64,000 nucleotides of DNA from Hofstenia miamia (taxonomy: Eukaryota > Xenacoelomorpha > Acoela): NCBI GenBank assembly GCA_004352715.1, contig SCFE01000013.1, positions 975,544 to 1,039,543 on the forward strand, written 5' to 3'. Position 1 is the first letter of the stretch; each line of letters begins with the position of its first letter. The notes beneath the pieces were generated by a model. That model was not told the DNA's origin. It saw nothing but the letters and a program-made list of their open reading frames with translations, and searched no databases. Shown here piece after piece: positions 1-10,255 of this stretch. A program made the position numbers and the translations under genes.

Positions 1-199
1 TTATTTTTCGTAGCTTCAAATTCATTATTCTATTTTATTGTGAAGTTCTAAAATTATATATAGAGCATGGAAATTTAACCATACAATTTAACTTGACTGA
101 GTTTTGTAAATTTTTATTTATTAGAGCAAGTCAACCAATGATGTAGCTGGCTTCGTTACTAAATCATTAAAAGTCACAAAAATAGTCGTATTCATTGTT

Positions 200-620
200 G
201 GTTATTCAATATGAGTGAATCAGAGCTTTCAAATCAAATTCAAATTTTCAAACTTTCAAATCAAATTTCCAATTTTTTGAAAAAATTCCAAATTTCAAAT
301 CAAATTTTGTGAAATTTAAATTTCAAACCAAACTTTGGAGGCTAAAAAGCAAACTTTGATATTCAATTGTTGGCAAAATTTACACACAATTAAATTCCCC
401 AATATTATTTTATGGTAAATTCTTAAATATATAATAATTTTAAAATTATTGTTAATATTGAAAATTTACAAAACTATTATTTTGCCTCTTCAGCGCCCAT
501 GGTATCTCTCTCATGCCCTAATCTTGCAACTTTCAAATCAAACTTTGAATCAAATAATATTTAAGTTTTCAAATCAAGGTTTTAAAGATACTCAAATTCA
601 AACTTCATTTTCGTCAAACT
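200..620. repeat. Degenerate TTTCAAATCAAA-type simple repeat
   Basis: The words TTTCAAATCAAA, CAAACTTTGAA and close variants recur over about 400 bases. No reading frame here looks protein-like. It is probably an expanded, decayed simple repeat upstream of, or in the intron before, the exon at 914. Confidence 0.5.
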
Positions 621-913
621 TTGAAACCCTGAAGTGAACCAGTTTCAATTGACTTTCTCTTCTGTATTTCATGCCGAGATAAATGATACATTTAAGAAAA
701 GATATTTTTCTTGAGAACTATTTTATAGCGATCGTCATATTGATCGAGCAGAATAATTTATCGATTGGCAATTCGATTTCCATATCTATTGAACATGAGT
801 TTTAATAAGTTTTGTTTTTAATGTATCGTCCTGTTACGGTGATTAAGTGGCGAGAATATCTTTTCAATTAATTATGTTTTTCTCTGAAATAATACATGTA
901 ATTTATAATTTAG

Positions 914-1060
914 CAAACCGTGCAATCCGCTCCTATAATTGAAAATTCTATCAGTGAAGAAGAGCTCGCTAAAAGAAAAAGAGAGAAGTTAGCTGCCGAC
1001 CTTGAAGCAGAGCGTTTGCGAAAGGAAGCCAAAAAATCCAAAAAGAAACGTTTATTTTAA
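914..1060 (+). CDS. Terminal coding exon of an unidentified gene (basic C-terminus)
   Basis: An AT-rich tract ending TAATTTAG forms a good splice acceptor at 912-913. After it the frame stays open for 48 codons to TAA at 1058-1060. The peptide starts QTVQSAPIIENS, continues with a charged, helix-prone stretch (SEEELAKRKREKLAADLEAE) and ends in a lysine-rich tail, KKSKKKRLF. Codon choice is richer in G/C than the flanks, as expected of coding sequence. The tail suggests a nuclear or RNA/ribosome-associated coiled-coil protein, but I do not recognise the family. Upstream exons lie before the window or in the repeat-rich first 900 bases, where none could be fixed. The start phase is assumed to be 0. 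Confidence 0.6.
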   Translation, partial: QTVQSAPIIENSISEEELAKRKREKLAADLEAERLRKEAKKSKKKRLF

Positions 1061-1798
1061 TCGAGTTCTTAGTGTAAATTTTGTATATACGTTAATTTAT
1101 AATTAATTTTTGTGTTATTGTCTATATGATAAAATATTTTACACTTTTTTATTTGTGTCATTTTTATTTATCCTAAGACAATAATTTTGATAGTCTGGTT
1201 ATTAGCACTAAATTGAGTCTTTATTTTTAGAACAGGCAAGTGATAATTCGTTTTCTAGTTGTTGAATGAAATAATTTTTGTATGCGAACAGTGGGATACA
1301 TAGAAGAAAATCTATGTTCAGAAATTGAACAATAAAAAGATACTGATAGCAATTTTGAAAGCGTCAAAAAATGAAATACAAACGAAATAATATATAACAA
1401 AAGGAGTATTTACAAGAAATAATGATAATTCACATGGGTTTTGGCGATATTAGTTTCATTTTATATTATCGGTGTAAAAGTATTTTTTAATGTCAATCTT
1501 AGTTTTATTATCTATTTATTTGTATGATTTATTTTGGTATTTCATTCCATAGATTTATAACTGTATTTATAAATGAGTTTCTCATTATTCGCTTCTTATA
1601 CCTAATTGGCTACATGTGTTGTTTTGCTTATTTTAGCGGGGAGAAAGTCATTTTTATTATATGGGAAAGTATTTTTATTTTGAAGAACGTCGTTAGGACA
1701 TTTATATAGATATAACATTATGGATGTAGAAATAAGTTTGACATTGTTCTGCATCAATTATTCTTATTAAAGCTATGATTTTTAATTACGGCTACGTT
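1061..1798. other. AT-rich intergenic stretch, no gene seen
   Basis: This holds the 3' untranslated region of the upstream exon, with an AATAAA near 1331, and AT-rich spacer. The open frame at 1524-1709 has no protein character. Confidence 0.5.
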
Positions 1799-2942
1799 CA
1801 GTGGCGGATACAGATAAATTTTTTAGAGGTGGCCCAATGTAAAATAAAATGCTAAGTGCATAATTTGGTACTAGAGAGGGCATAAAACTATTCAATTTTC
1901 AAAAATTCAGCCCTATGCGCAGATTTCACTATCATCTACTGACTCCAAAAATGGAAACAAAATTTTTTCAATTTTTTTAAAATTGCAAATTATGCTTTGA
2001 TAATAGCATATTGTGTCTTTTAGGGGATTTTTGCATTATGCACTACAAAATAGAAAAAGGAATAATTATCAACGATTAATTAAATATTATTTAAACAAAT
2101 TAAAAACAAAAATCAAATAAAGAACACATAAATACAAATGAGATTCAAAAAATGTGTATGTTAATTCCTAGCATCAAGAGGTTTTGTTTTCCACATCATT
2201 ATATTAGGCAAAGTTCAATTCCTCAGTTAATTCCACAATGCTAACATCAAGACGATTTTGAACTTGATTTAAAATAATAGTATCTTCAGAACTAGAAACG
2301 AATGTGATTGCCAATCATTTAGTTCACTAGCAACCAATACGTGCAACACTTTGTATATAGGAGTTTGTATCTTCTGCCATATCATAATTCAATATAATGA
2401 TCAATCTTTCAAAAATAGAAAATATGTTACAACAAAAAATTCTCTTTTTAAAATTCAGAAAGGACGACAATTATTCTTCTTGTTTTATTCCCAGGTAAAT
2501 TATCTAGCAAAAAAATTATGATCAAATAAATACTCGCTCAGGGTTATGTATTTTGGAACAGAATTAAAATAACTCAGTTTGAAATAGGCACTGTCAGTGT
2601 CACTTGAGGTAGTGGCTGGCTCCATGTAAGTGGTGATCACCTTCAAGCCTTGCATGTTTTCAATTTTGAGGAAAAGAGAACTTTTTTTGAAATGTTCGCA
2701 GTTGGCCCCAAAAGGGGGTGGTGGTCACCCCCTGCCCCCTAAACGCNNNNNNNNNNNNNNNNNNNNNNNNNNNNNNNNNNNNNNNNTGCAATCGTCTGTT
2801 GTTAGTAGGAAATCGATTGATAACATCTTGTATTAACGTGAACTATTTTCAATTTTGAGGAAAAGAGAACTTTTTTTGAAATGTTCGCAGTTGGCCCCAA
2901 AAGGGGGTGGTGGTCACCCCCTGCCCCCTAAACGCGCCACTG
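1799..2942. mobile_element. hAT-type DNA transposon remnant spanning an assembly gap
   Basis: The left end reads CAGTGGCGGATACAG and the right end, reverse-complemented, reads CAGTGGCGCGTTTAGGGGG. This is the usual hAT terminal pattern: CA, three or four more bases, then a G-rich subterminal tract. No matching 8-bp target duplication is seen (GCTACGTT left, TTGTCTCG right), so the two ends may come from different copies. An N gap (2747-2786) lies inside, and the 90 bases before it (2657-2746) reappear after it (2846-2935). Only decayed coding traces remain. Confidence 0.55.
2657..2935. repeat. 90-bp direct repeat flanking a 40-N gap
   Basis: Positions 2657-2746 and 2846-2935 carry the same sequence either side of the gap, apart from a base or two at the outer edge. 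This is best read as unmerged overlapping contig ends or a collapsed repeat, not a biological duplication. Confidence 0.6.
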
Positions 2943-3780
2943 TTGTCTCGTTCCACGAATGCAGAGGATCATGTTTTGTAACAAGGACAAGCTAAGTTTG
3001 CATCTTATCCAGTTGTAGGTTATAGAATAGTCGGTATCCTTTTGTTAGCGATTAAACCACAAAGTTGTTTTAGAAACTTTTCAGTGAGCGGTGATGCTCC
3101 ACCAGATGCACTGAACACTGTGGTGTAAATGAGGCGAGATTAAGTAAATTGTAAAATTTTCACCTAATGGTATGAATATGTGCTTAGTCTCAATTTCAAT
3201 CAATGTTGCAAAATATGTTGATAAAATTAAATTCACAATTGTAAAGCTCTTACTAAAAAAAAATGTGACCAACCCTATTGATTATCAAATGGGGTTAGTA
3301 GGAACAGTGTTGAGAAATAGGAAATTGTAGACAAGGAGAAAATGTTATTTAATTATTACTCATGCTATGGTTAATATAGTACATTGTTTTTTTTTACTAT
3401 AAATTAATCACTATAAATTTATGTGCCACGGGGCAGCCTTAGCTATGCTAATCTAATCTCACTAGTATATTTTTAAGTGCAAAAATAATTAAAAATTTTA
3501 TGCTTAAATTAAAATGTCTCATAGAAATCATATGTGTACTTTTAAAATTTAAAACAATTCCTAAAAAGTACATATTCTTAGTTTTATTGAGATGAAATTT
3601 CAGGATCCATAGGACCCATTATAGTGTAAAATTCAAAGAAATACATTTTACATGTTCCCGATCTTTGTAAACAACTTCAAAAAATTGTTCTTATTGTCTC
3701 CATTTGACAGTATTAAGGAATTTTCTTTGTAATTTTTATTGTGCAATTTTAATGATTTTTTCATATTTTAGAGGGCCCTT
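2943..3780. other. Intergenic stretch, no gene seen
   Basis: AT-rich sequence without a protein-like frame, RNA gene or clear repeat boundary. Confidence 0.4.
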
Positions 3781-5400
3781 GGCTACGTTGATAGTCCAAC
3801 TTAGTTGTAACTGAAATTTTCGGATTACAATTTTGTTCAATATGCCGATGATACATGCATATTCAACTTTAATAAATTCATGCATTTAGCATTTGAATCT
3901 GTAGATTGATATGCCAGAAGATACGAACTCATATCTACAAATGGTTGATATTGGTTATAACACGTACATTTTTTGAAACTCACTTGTATTTGTGTTCTTT
4001 ATTTGATTTCTATGTTATTATTTTGGTTAAATAACATTAATTTTTGATAATATAGTTCTTTTTGAATTTGTAGCACTTATTTGCAACATATTGTCAACAT
4101 AGTTCAAAATGCATAAGTTACTTAAAAATGAAAGTAAAACAGAATTTTGTATTTTTCAGCACACAATGCTTCAGCCTTAATCCTAATCTTAATAATGTTA
4201 ATGTTCCAAATGTACACTATTTCAACTATTTAGGAGTAACTCGAAGCTAAATTTTGAATTTCACATTATCTCCATAGTTCAAAAATTGGCTATAGGTATA
4301 AGAAGTATGTCAATGATATTAGCGAATTACCAGCCTGTACGATAATTAAGTTTTTCCATAAGATACTTCTTTATACAAAATTTGATATCCAACATGTAAA
4401 CGATATGCAGCAATATATGAATTGTCAATTGATTCAATACGCCGATGATACATACAATTTTAGTGGAAATACATCCTTAAATCAAACAATAAATGATGTA
4501 GAACAAAATTGTGAAAAATTGAGTAAATGTTTTCACACTTACAAATTGAACAACAACTGTGGGAAAATTGTATTTTGCATCCTGAATCCTCAGGGAAAGA
4601 GTGTATTACTACCAAATTTGTCACTTATTTTTAGAAACGCCTCAATCTCCCCTAAAGCCTCCTTCAAATATCTAGGCATAACCATTGACTCAAAATTAAC
4701 ATAAAACCTTCAAGTAAGAGGAATCTTAAAGCAATGCGTATCAAAACAATATCACACGTAGCTGAGCATTTACCCTCTGCTAATATGATTCAATTATTTC
4801 ATGGTTTAGTCATGAGTCATTTTAATTATGCAAATACACCTTTTTCAAATTTAAATGAATCATTAGTAAAAACACTTACAATACAATTACAATGGGCATT
4901 GAATGTTTGTCAGAAAAACTCCTTCAACACAAGAAATTACATTTTGTCATTCATGTTGTTTCCAAATCAATTTTTTATTTTTAATATTTTGATAGTTTTT
5001 TTAAAATAACAAATCAATTACCTCCTTATTATTCAATATCATTTCCAAACTTTTGTCATAAGCGCAATATAAGAACTATCATTATACTATCATTAAATTT
5101 CATAAAAAATCAAGCAACAATATTTTATTAATGTTGCAATCGATTATAAATCAAATTAAAATGATTAAGAGTGGAATTAAGTTTAAGAGAAAATTAAAAG
5201 CATTTATGTTGAAAGAAAAAATTCATTTTGGGTAAATCATGGTTAGGATTCAAATTTTACAATAAAGATAATACAATTACGCGCAATTAATTTCCATAGC
5301 CTGAACAGAACAGATTTTGTAGTTTTATTTTTTTGTAAATTATTTGTTATAATTCTTGACGCTATTCAGGTAATAAACAGTCTTGTAATTGAAAATATTA
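3781..5400 (+). pseudogene. Decayed non-LTR reverse transcriptase fragments (family B-like)
   Basis: Two copies of the catalytic palm motif are visible: QYADDT at about 3838-3855 and again at 4435-4452. The second is followed by an RT C-terminal frame to 4704, containing SFKYLGITIDSKLT, and then by a thumb-region frame at 4734-5009. That last frame reads as the usual LINE segment in which several Hxxxxxxx-Y-A motifs precede a cysteine near the end. Stops and frameshifts break everything. Two YADD motifs 600 bases apart imply two overlapping relics. The 3' part (5180-5400) resembles the 3' end of the family B copy at 9010-9270. Confidence 0.75.
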
Positions 5401-5685
5401 TCTGAATGATGGATATCTTATCTTATATTAATTAAGATTAGGGATGTGCCGGTATCAAGTAAAATCGGCAATTACACAATCGCATCGAGTAAAATTTAAC
5501 TTGCTTAGCGGATAACATATTCTGAAGTATAACATGATTTAAAAATGGAATTTTCGAAGAAAAAGCTATATGTTTTCCATGATTTGGAAGTTGTTGTTGC
5601 GACAAAACAAGTTTTTCTGACATATCAGGACGTAGTGTATTCAATATTTATTGATCTTCATTCGCAATAATTGAAGAAATAGATT

Positions 5686-5686
5686 N

Positions 5687-5719
<33 letters not shown>
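5686..5719. repeat. (TA)n microsatellite beside a single-N gap
   Basis: An uninterrupted TA run follows the N at 5686. The contig join may be arbitrary here, so the sequence left and right of it may not be truly adjacent. Confidence 0.8.
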
Positions 5720-5723
<4 letters not shown>

Positions 5724-6453
5724 TTTCGCCGAGGACAGTCGGTTATCAAGAACGCGACATCCTCTCTCGCTTGCAATCTAGCGTGTTCTCCGCCGAAGAC
5801 ATGCATGCATTATTAACACATGCAAAACTTATTGCGCTCTTTAACTCTCTGACAAAAGAGGAGCTGCTCGTCCTACACAAGTTCTTAGACGGTATCTCTA
5901 AGCCTTCAGAGTCGTTACAAAATACGACTAAAATAAAAAATGCTGAAACTCAAACTTCAAGTGAAAACAATGTCGCTACAAACACATCAACGGAAGCTGA
6001 AATTAAAACACCTTTTAAGCATCTACCACGAAAAATTGGAGAAACCACGAACATGTTAAAATCATTGGTTCTTCCATGTATCGATATCTTAAAGCTCTTG
6101 GTCTTGTGAATCATTGCAATGTATCCGTACCCTCCTATCCTTGATCTACAATTGAGGAGCTCACTGCCATCATAGATCAGTACTCAGAATCATCAACCTT
6201 ACAAGAAGTTCTTGTCACAATTGGACGTAAAGACTTAATGAAACACAAAGAAAATTTTTCAGATAGATATCGAAAAATAATAAATGCTATTAAATCAAAG
6301 TTCCATTCTGCAATTGTTAGTCTAGGAGAAAGAGCCCCTTTTCCCTACAACAAAGAGTTAAACAAAAGAGTTATTGAGCTCAATCTCCTTATAAACCAAA
6401 ACTCGAAATTATTTAATTATAACGTATATAAGAACTTTATTTCTTTTATTTAG
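5720..6453 (+). pseudogene. LINE family B: N-terminal region with SGNH hydrolase-like domain, broken
   Basis: The first frame (5720-6109) begins with a helical segment (EELLVLHKFLDGIS), then a Ser/Thr/Asn-rich linker. A frame that runs on through 6145-6453 carries EVLVTIGRKDLMKH, matching block III of SGNH/GDSL hydrolases (G-x-N-D becomes G-R-K-D), and then FPYNKELNKRVIELN, the helix usual after it. The two frames are offset, so at least one frameshift has occurred. CR1-type LINEs are known to carry such an esterase-like domain before the endonuclease. Family A at 14614 has the same order. The block I serine could not be placed, so activity is very unlikely. Confidence 0.6.
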
Positions 6454-6549
6454 GAAATGCTGTAAATTTCAAATTTTTTTGAATTTGAGGAATAAATTTT
6501 TCTAGGTGGGGTTATTCCCTTTCTTCCCCGCTCAATCAAAGTTTTTTTT

Positions 6550-6900
6550 GCAAATCCCAGCACTGCCGCAATTACCCAGAAATCAATTAGCGCGCCTTAT
6601 CAGGTTGATAATTATCGAGACGGGCCGCTATTTCGCCGCCAACTTCCGAGCTCTCATGCTGCCTTAATTAGTCAACCACAGCGATCTCCGTACGCTTCTT
6701 CAGCCGTAGCTAATTACGCAGAAATCACCGCTTCATCATTGGCATCACACCTCACTACCCTGGAAATACGTCAGCTAAGAAATTTTTTATATATTAATTA
6801 TGTATACTATCTGAAATACTTAAGCATTCCTAAGCCATGGGCAATTCATTGTCTAAAATTAAAAAATTTCACCCTCAGTTTATATTTAAAATTCACTTGA
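6550..6900 (+). pseudogene. LINE family B: Ser/Ala/Pro-rich linker segment
   Basis: An ATG-less frame stays open for 116 codons and ends in TGA at 6898-6900. Its first part is rich in Ser, Ala, Pro, Gln and Tyr (ASSAVANYAEITASSLASHL), unlike the AT-rich background. It lies between the SGNH-like region and the 2A-endonuclease region, where the family A copy at 40520-40685 also has a Pro/Ser-rich linker. It is likely the unstructured linker of the element's protein, cut by stops. Confidence 0.4.
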
Positions 6901-7017
6901 CACACTTCCTCTTCATATATCTGGAAGTATCCGTTTGTTTTCAAATCACTTTTTCTAATCATAATTTACAGCCTCATCCTTCAAGTGGTTTTAGTTCAAG
7001 AAAATTCATGATGTCAA

Positions 7018-7141
7018 AAATAAATTTAACATAGTAAGCAGTGATTAAAAAGAGTACTGGTCGATCAAGTTTGTTTATTCACTGCTGGATACTTGATCGA
7101 CCAGCACTCTGGCCTATTAATGGTTACTATGTTAAATTTAT
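7018..7141. repeat. 124-bp nested palindrome
   Basis: Outer arms ATAAATTTAACATAGTAA (7018-7035) and its exact complement (7124-7141) enclose inner arms AGTACTGGTCGATCAAGT (7055-7072) and 7090-7107 (one mismatch). It can fold into a long stem and looks like a tiny fold-back element or a MITE lacking an internal region. Confidence 0.75.
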
Positions 7142-7287
7142 ATGCACAATAGAGTTCGATCGAGCTATACCCGGCCAAAGTAGACCAACTCGACAAAAAA
7201 TTTCAAATTTTTTTACGTTTTTTGGATCTAGCTAATTTGATCTGGGGTTTTTGGCTTTTGGATCTTCAGATAACGGTCGAATCGTCG

Positions 7288-7395
7288 CTAGCCAATGGCT
7301 ATTAGCCAATCAGATTACAGATATATTTTAGCCAATGGGATTAACGTTTTGAAGCGACGGAAGCAGACAGACAGTAACGGCTGGGTTCACTATAA
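7288..7395 (+). promoter_or_regulatory. Possible promoter: three CCAAT boxes and a TATA box
   Basis: Three GCCAAT motifs (near 7291, 7304 and 7331) are followed by CACTATAAACTCCCT near 7386-7400. The spacing suits a polymerase II core promoter, and the stretch is less AT-rich than its surroundings. The next coding-like sequence downstream is the 2A-endonuclease frame of LINE family B. Whether this drives that element or is a captured cellular promoter is unknown; no other evidence of a transcript exists here. Confidence 0.35.
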
Positions 7396-7444
7396 ACTCC
7401 CTCCGGTCGAATAATTTATTTTATTATAACGATTAGCTTTTTGG

Positions 7445-7900
7445 AAACTACTAGAAATACCTATTGTATTGTTCTTCCTTCTTACTGTTTATGGGATTGA
7501 ACAAAACCCTGGACCTGTGTACAACTATGACTCTTACATTAGAGACTTAGTTAGTAAAAAGAATAACTACATCCATTTAAATTTTCAAAACTTATCTAGA
7601 AAAAACCATGAATTTAAACAGTATATTTCACACTTTAAGAACGATCTGATACTATAGGCATTTCTGAAACATGGTTAACCAGTAGTCATCCAGACAATGC
7701 ATGGTCTTACTAATATATTTTCTGTATTTAGAAAAGATAGAACTCCTAGAAATCCATTAGGAAAATGTAAGGGCGGGGGTGTGCTTTGCTTAGTACCGAA
7801 AATATTAAATCCCAAGCCTCGCTTCGACATTAAAAGCACCCTTCCTAAATTCTAAAGCTTGTGGATTGAAGTCGAAAATCCTATAAGAAATTCATTTTTT
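7445..7900 (+). pseudogene. LINE family B: 2A-like motif and start of AP endonuclease
   Basis: The frame reads a hydrophobic run (IVLFFLLTVY) and then GIEQNPGP at 7493-7516, the hallmark of 2A ribosome-skipping peptides (D/G-x-E-x-N-P-G-P). It continues into the start of an AP-type endonuclease with NYIHLNFQNLSRKNHEF. After a stop near 7657 another frame gives GISETWL, the conserved E-T-W-L of the endonuclease, so the gene is broken. The same order (2A, N-A-R-S segment, E-T-W-L) occurs in family A at 15412. The contig gap at 7906 ends the readable part. Confidence 0.7.
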
Positions 7901-7905
7901 AAGAA

Positions 7906-8300
7906 NNNNNNNNNNNNAAGCATTCTTTCAAACAGTGGTTAACGGATTCATGCAAAAGTTTTATAGCTAAGAAAGGCATGCTTATAATACATTTTCTAAT
8001 TCTCGAACTCTTCAAAATNTTTTTAAGAATTAATGTTTCTTACTGTCCCAATAAATCATATACCATTGAAATCATTGAACAATTAGAACATGAACTTATT
8101 CTTGCATGTTCAGAAAATAAAGACGATTCTGTTAGGTGACTGGAACCTCAACTTTTTTTAACAAAAACGAGCAGATTTAATTAGAATTTTTCCTAAATAC
8201 GTTTAATTTAAAAATGGTTAATACAATTTCTCCAACAATAATTACTGGATCTAGCAATACGCTGATAGATTACATTACTTTACCAGAAAATATCAAAATT

Positions 8301-8333
<33 letters not shown>

Positions 8334-8334
8334 N
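7906..8334. other. Gap cluster with misplaced fragment
   Basis: A 12-N gap (7906-7917), single Ns at 8019 and 8334, and repeated junction words show an assembly fault. The last ~46 bases of 7918-8018 reappear immediately after 8334 (AAGGCATGCTTATAATACAT...), and the bases before 7906 (TTTTTTAAGAA) reappear at 8020. Joining 7905 to about 8031 and dropping 7918-8018 gives continuous sequence. A (TA)n run at 8304-8333 precedes the second join. Confidence 0.7.
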
Positions 8335-8639
8335 AAGGCATGCTTATAATACATTTTCTAATTCTCGAACTCTTCAAAATTTCTCACTACATAAAAAGGC
8401 AAAAAATATTTCTAATATAGAAAACCGAAAAGTTCAATGCATATTTTAAGCGTGAGTACAAAAATGATCCCGATCAAAATTCTAAGTGGAACTTTATTCG
8501 TGATGCCACCAATAATAATAGAGCTAGTATACTACTATTGATAAACTCAAAGACTGGAATGGATACATGCACATCAATCTAACATCCTAAATAAAACTTT
8601 TTTTAACCTTCCAATACAGTAATCAAAATGGTTCATGCA

Positions 8640-9267
8640 TATTTTCTCAGTAATCTCAGTTATGTTAATGTGCCAATCACAAATATAAATGATTCCTTTC
8701 TAAAAAAGCTTGAAACCCAGTTTAAATGGGCTCTGAAATTGTGTCAAAAAACTCCAACAAAACAAAAGATTATATTATTGCAACTACCCTTCCTCCAAGA
8801 CAGCTAATCACTTTAAATAACGTAGTAAACTTCTTTAAGATTATTAATGAATTACCAAGTTTCCGAACTTTAAAGTCAATATCGGAAAGAGATCGAAAAA
8901 ATTTTCCTGATTTAAATTTCATAAAAATATTTTGAAACGTTCATTTATTAATAGCGCTATCAGCTACTGGAACATCCTTCCAAAAGTTATTAAAAATAAC
9001 AATAGTTTTATTCTTTTAAAAAGCAGCTAAAAACTTTTTTACTAAAACAAAAATATATATATCGGAAAAATCTTGGCTGGGATTTAAATATTATAATAGT
9101 GATTACACTATTTTACGTAACTAATTACATTGTAATAATGCCGCAAACTACGCATGTTTAATTCTACTGTAAACATCACTTTGTATTTTTTATGACGCCA
9201 TTTAATAAGTCATCAGTTCTGCAATTGTCAAACACTTATTCAATTAAGACTTTCTTATTCTTATTCT

Positions 9268-9270
<3 letters not shown>
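8640..9270 (+). pseudogene. LINE family B: C-terminal region and 3' end
   Basis: Short frames carry the LINE C-terminal pattern: FLKKLETQFKWALKLCQK near 8700-8760, then LNNVVNFFKIINELPSFRTLKSIS at 8810-8885. The 3' part has SFINSAISYWNILPK-like coding at 8945-9000. The element seems to end in TTATTC repeats at 9245-9272, running into (TA)n; microsatellite 3' tails are usual for CR1-like LINEs. Everything is broken by stops. Confidence 0.55.
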
Positions 9271-9303
<33 letters not shown>

Positions 9304-9509
9304 TAATATAGTTTTTCTAAATTAAGGAATCTACAACGGTATGAATGTATATTTTTGTCTTAATAGTACTAAATCAATGCCACCCTCGTTCTCCTTTCGT
9401 GTTACAACTAAATATGAAATCATAAAGTCGATACATGTTTAAAAAGCAAATTCAGCGAACCTTCTCGAATACCAACTTGACTCCTAAAACTCACAGCCGA
9501 CTTAATAGC

Positions 9510-9800
9510 TGAACCAATTTGTTACATTTAGATGTCTGTATAATGCCACTATTTAAAAAAGACGATCCTGAAGATTGCTTAAATTACAGACCATTTCATT
9601 CACTTCTCCAGTCAGCAAAGTATTTGAACGAACTCTTTTTAATCAAATTAACGAGGATTTTTGCAAACATGATCTTTACTACAAAACACAAAATGATTTT
9701 TGTAAAGGTATTTCTACCAGCGACGCTTTAATACAAGCTATTGAAAAATAAAGAAAAACAATACTCAGCTGTAGCTTGCTTAGACCTTTCGAAAGCACTC
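9510..9800 (+). pseudogene. Truncated LINE reverse transcriptase N-terminal fragment
   Basis: PLFKKDDPEDCLNYRP (R-P at the end of RT block 1) is followed, after a frameshift, by SKVFERTLFNQINEDF, then QNDFCKGISTSDALIQAIE and ALDLSKALDS-like coding near 9775. This is the fingers part of a non-LTR RT, stopping before the catalytic YADD. It is in the same orientation as family B but starts a separate fragment. Confidence 0.7.
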
Positions 9801-9822
9801 GATTCCAATATATAATATACTC

Positions 9823-9886
9823 TGGGTACCAGATAATTTGACTACTGGATACCGGATAATTTACCGGATACCGGATAATATATTGT
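9823..9886. repeat. Short tandem repeat of GGATACCGGATAAT
   Basis: GGTACCAGATAATT, GGATACCGGATAATTTA and CCGGATACCGGATAATA occur in a row. The unit is about 16 bases and there are three to four imperfect copies, right at the 3' break of the RT fragment. Confidence 0.65.
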
Positions 9887-9899
9887 TCAATTATTACTA

Positions 9900-10090
9900 G
9901 GAAAACCAAAAATATGACTTTTAAAAACAAAATATGACCTTATTTTTATGGTAATCTATGACTGAATTTAATTAAATATGCTCTAAAATATGACTATCCA
10001 TTTTTCAAAAATGATCAATTTAAGCAATATAAAGCGTTTTTGTATTACTGAGAACAAGATATGGAATAAATACAAAAACGCTTAAATAAT
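9900..10090. repeat. AAATATGAC-rich stretch next to a hAT fragment
   Basis: The word AAATATGAC or AAATATGCT occurs four times in 90 bases (9910-10000). Such subterminal word repeats are typical transposase-binding sites of DNA transposons, and a hAT dimerisation domain follows in antisense. The link is inferred. Confidence 0.35.
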
Positions 10091-10096
10091 ACTATA

Positions 10097-10255
10097 TCAA
10101 TTTTTAAAGCAAATCTGGTTCGCTAAATTATAATAACAGCGCATAAATTTCCACATATTATTGTGGTTAAAATTTCTGTTATACGGCAAAAGTTTTCTCA
10201 CCAGAGAGAAACATCTCTCAACTGCAGCTTCTGTACACGTTTCGTAGAAAGCATC
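10097..10255 (-). pseudogene. hAT transposase C-terminal dimerisation domain fragment
   Basis: On the minus strand a 52-codon frame reads EAAVERCFSLVRKLLPYNR and then NMWKFMRCYYN, ending in TGA at 10097-10099. This matches the hAT C-terminal dimerisation motif (A-x-x-E-R-x-F-S ... R ... L/M-x-x-x-x-N). The frame is short because only the end of the gene survives; nothing transposase-like was found further upstream on that strand. Confidence 0.75.

Noticed and set aside
1524-1709. 61-codon hydrophobic frame
   Set aside because: T-rich DNA yields such Phe/Ile/Leu frames by chance; no splice context or motif supports it.
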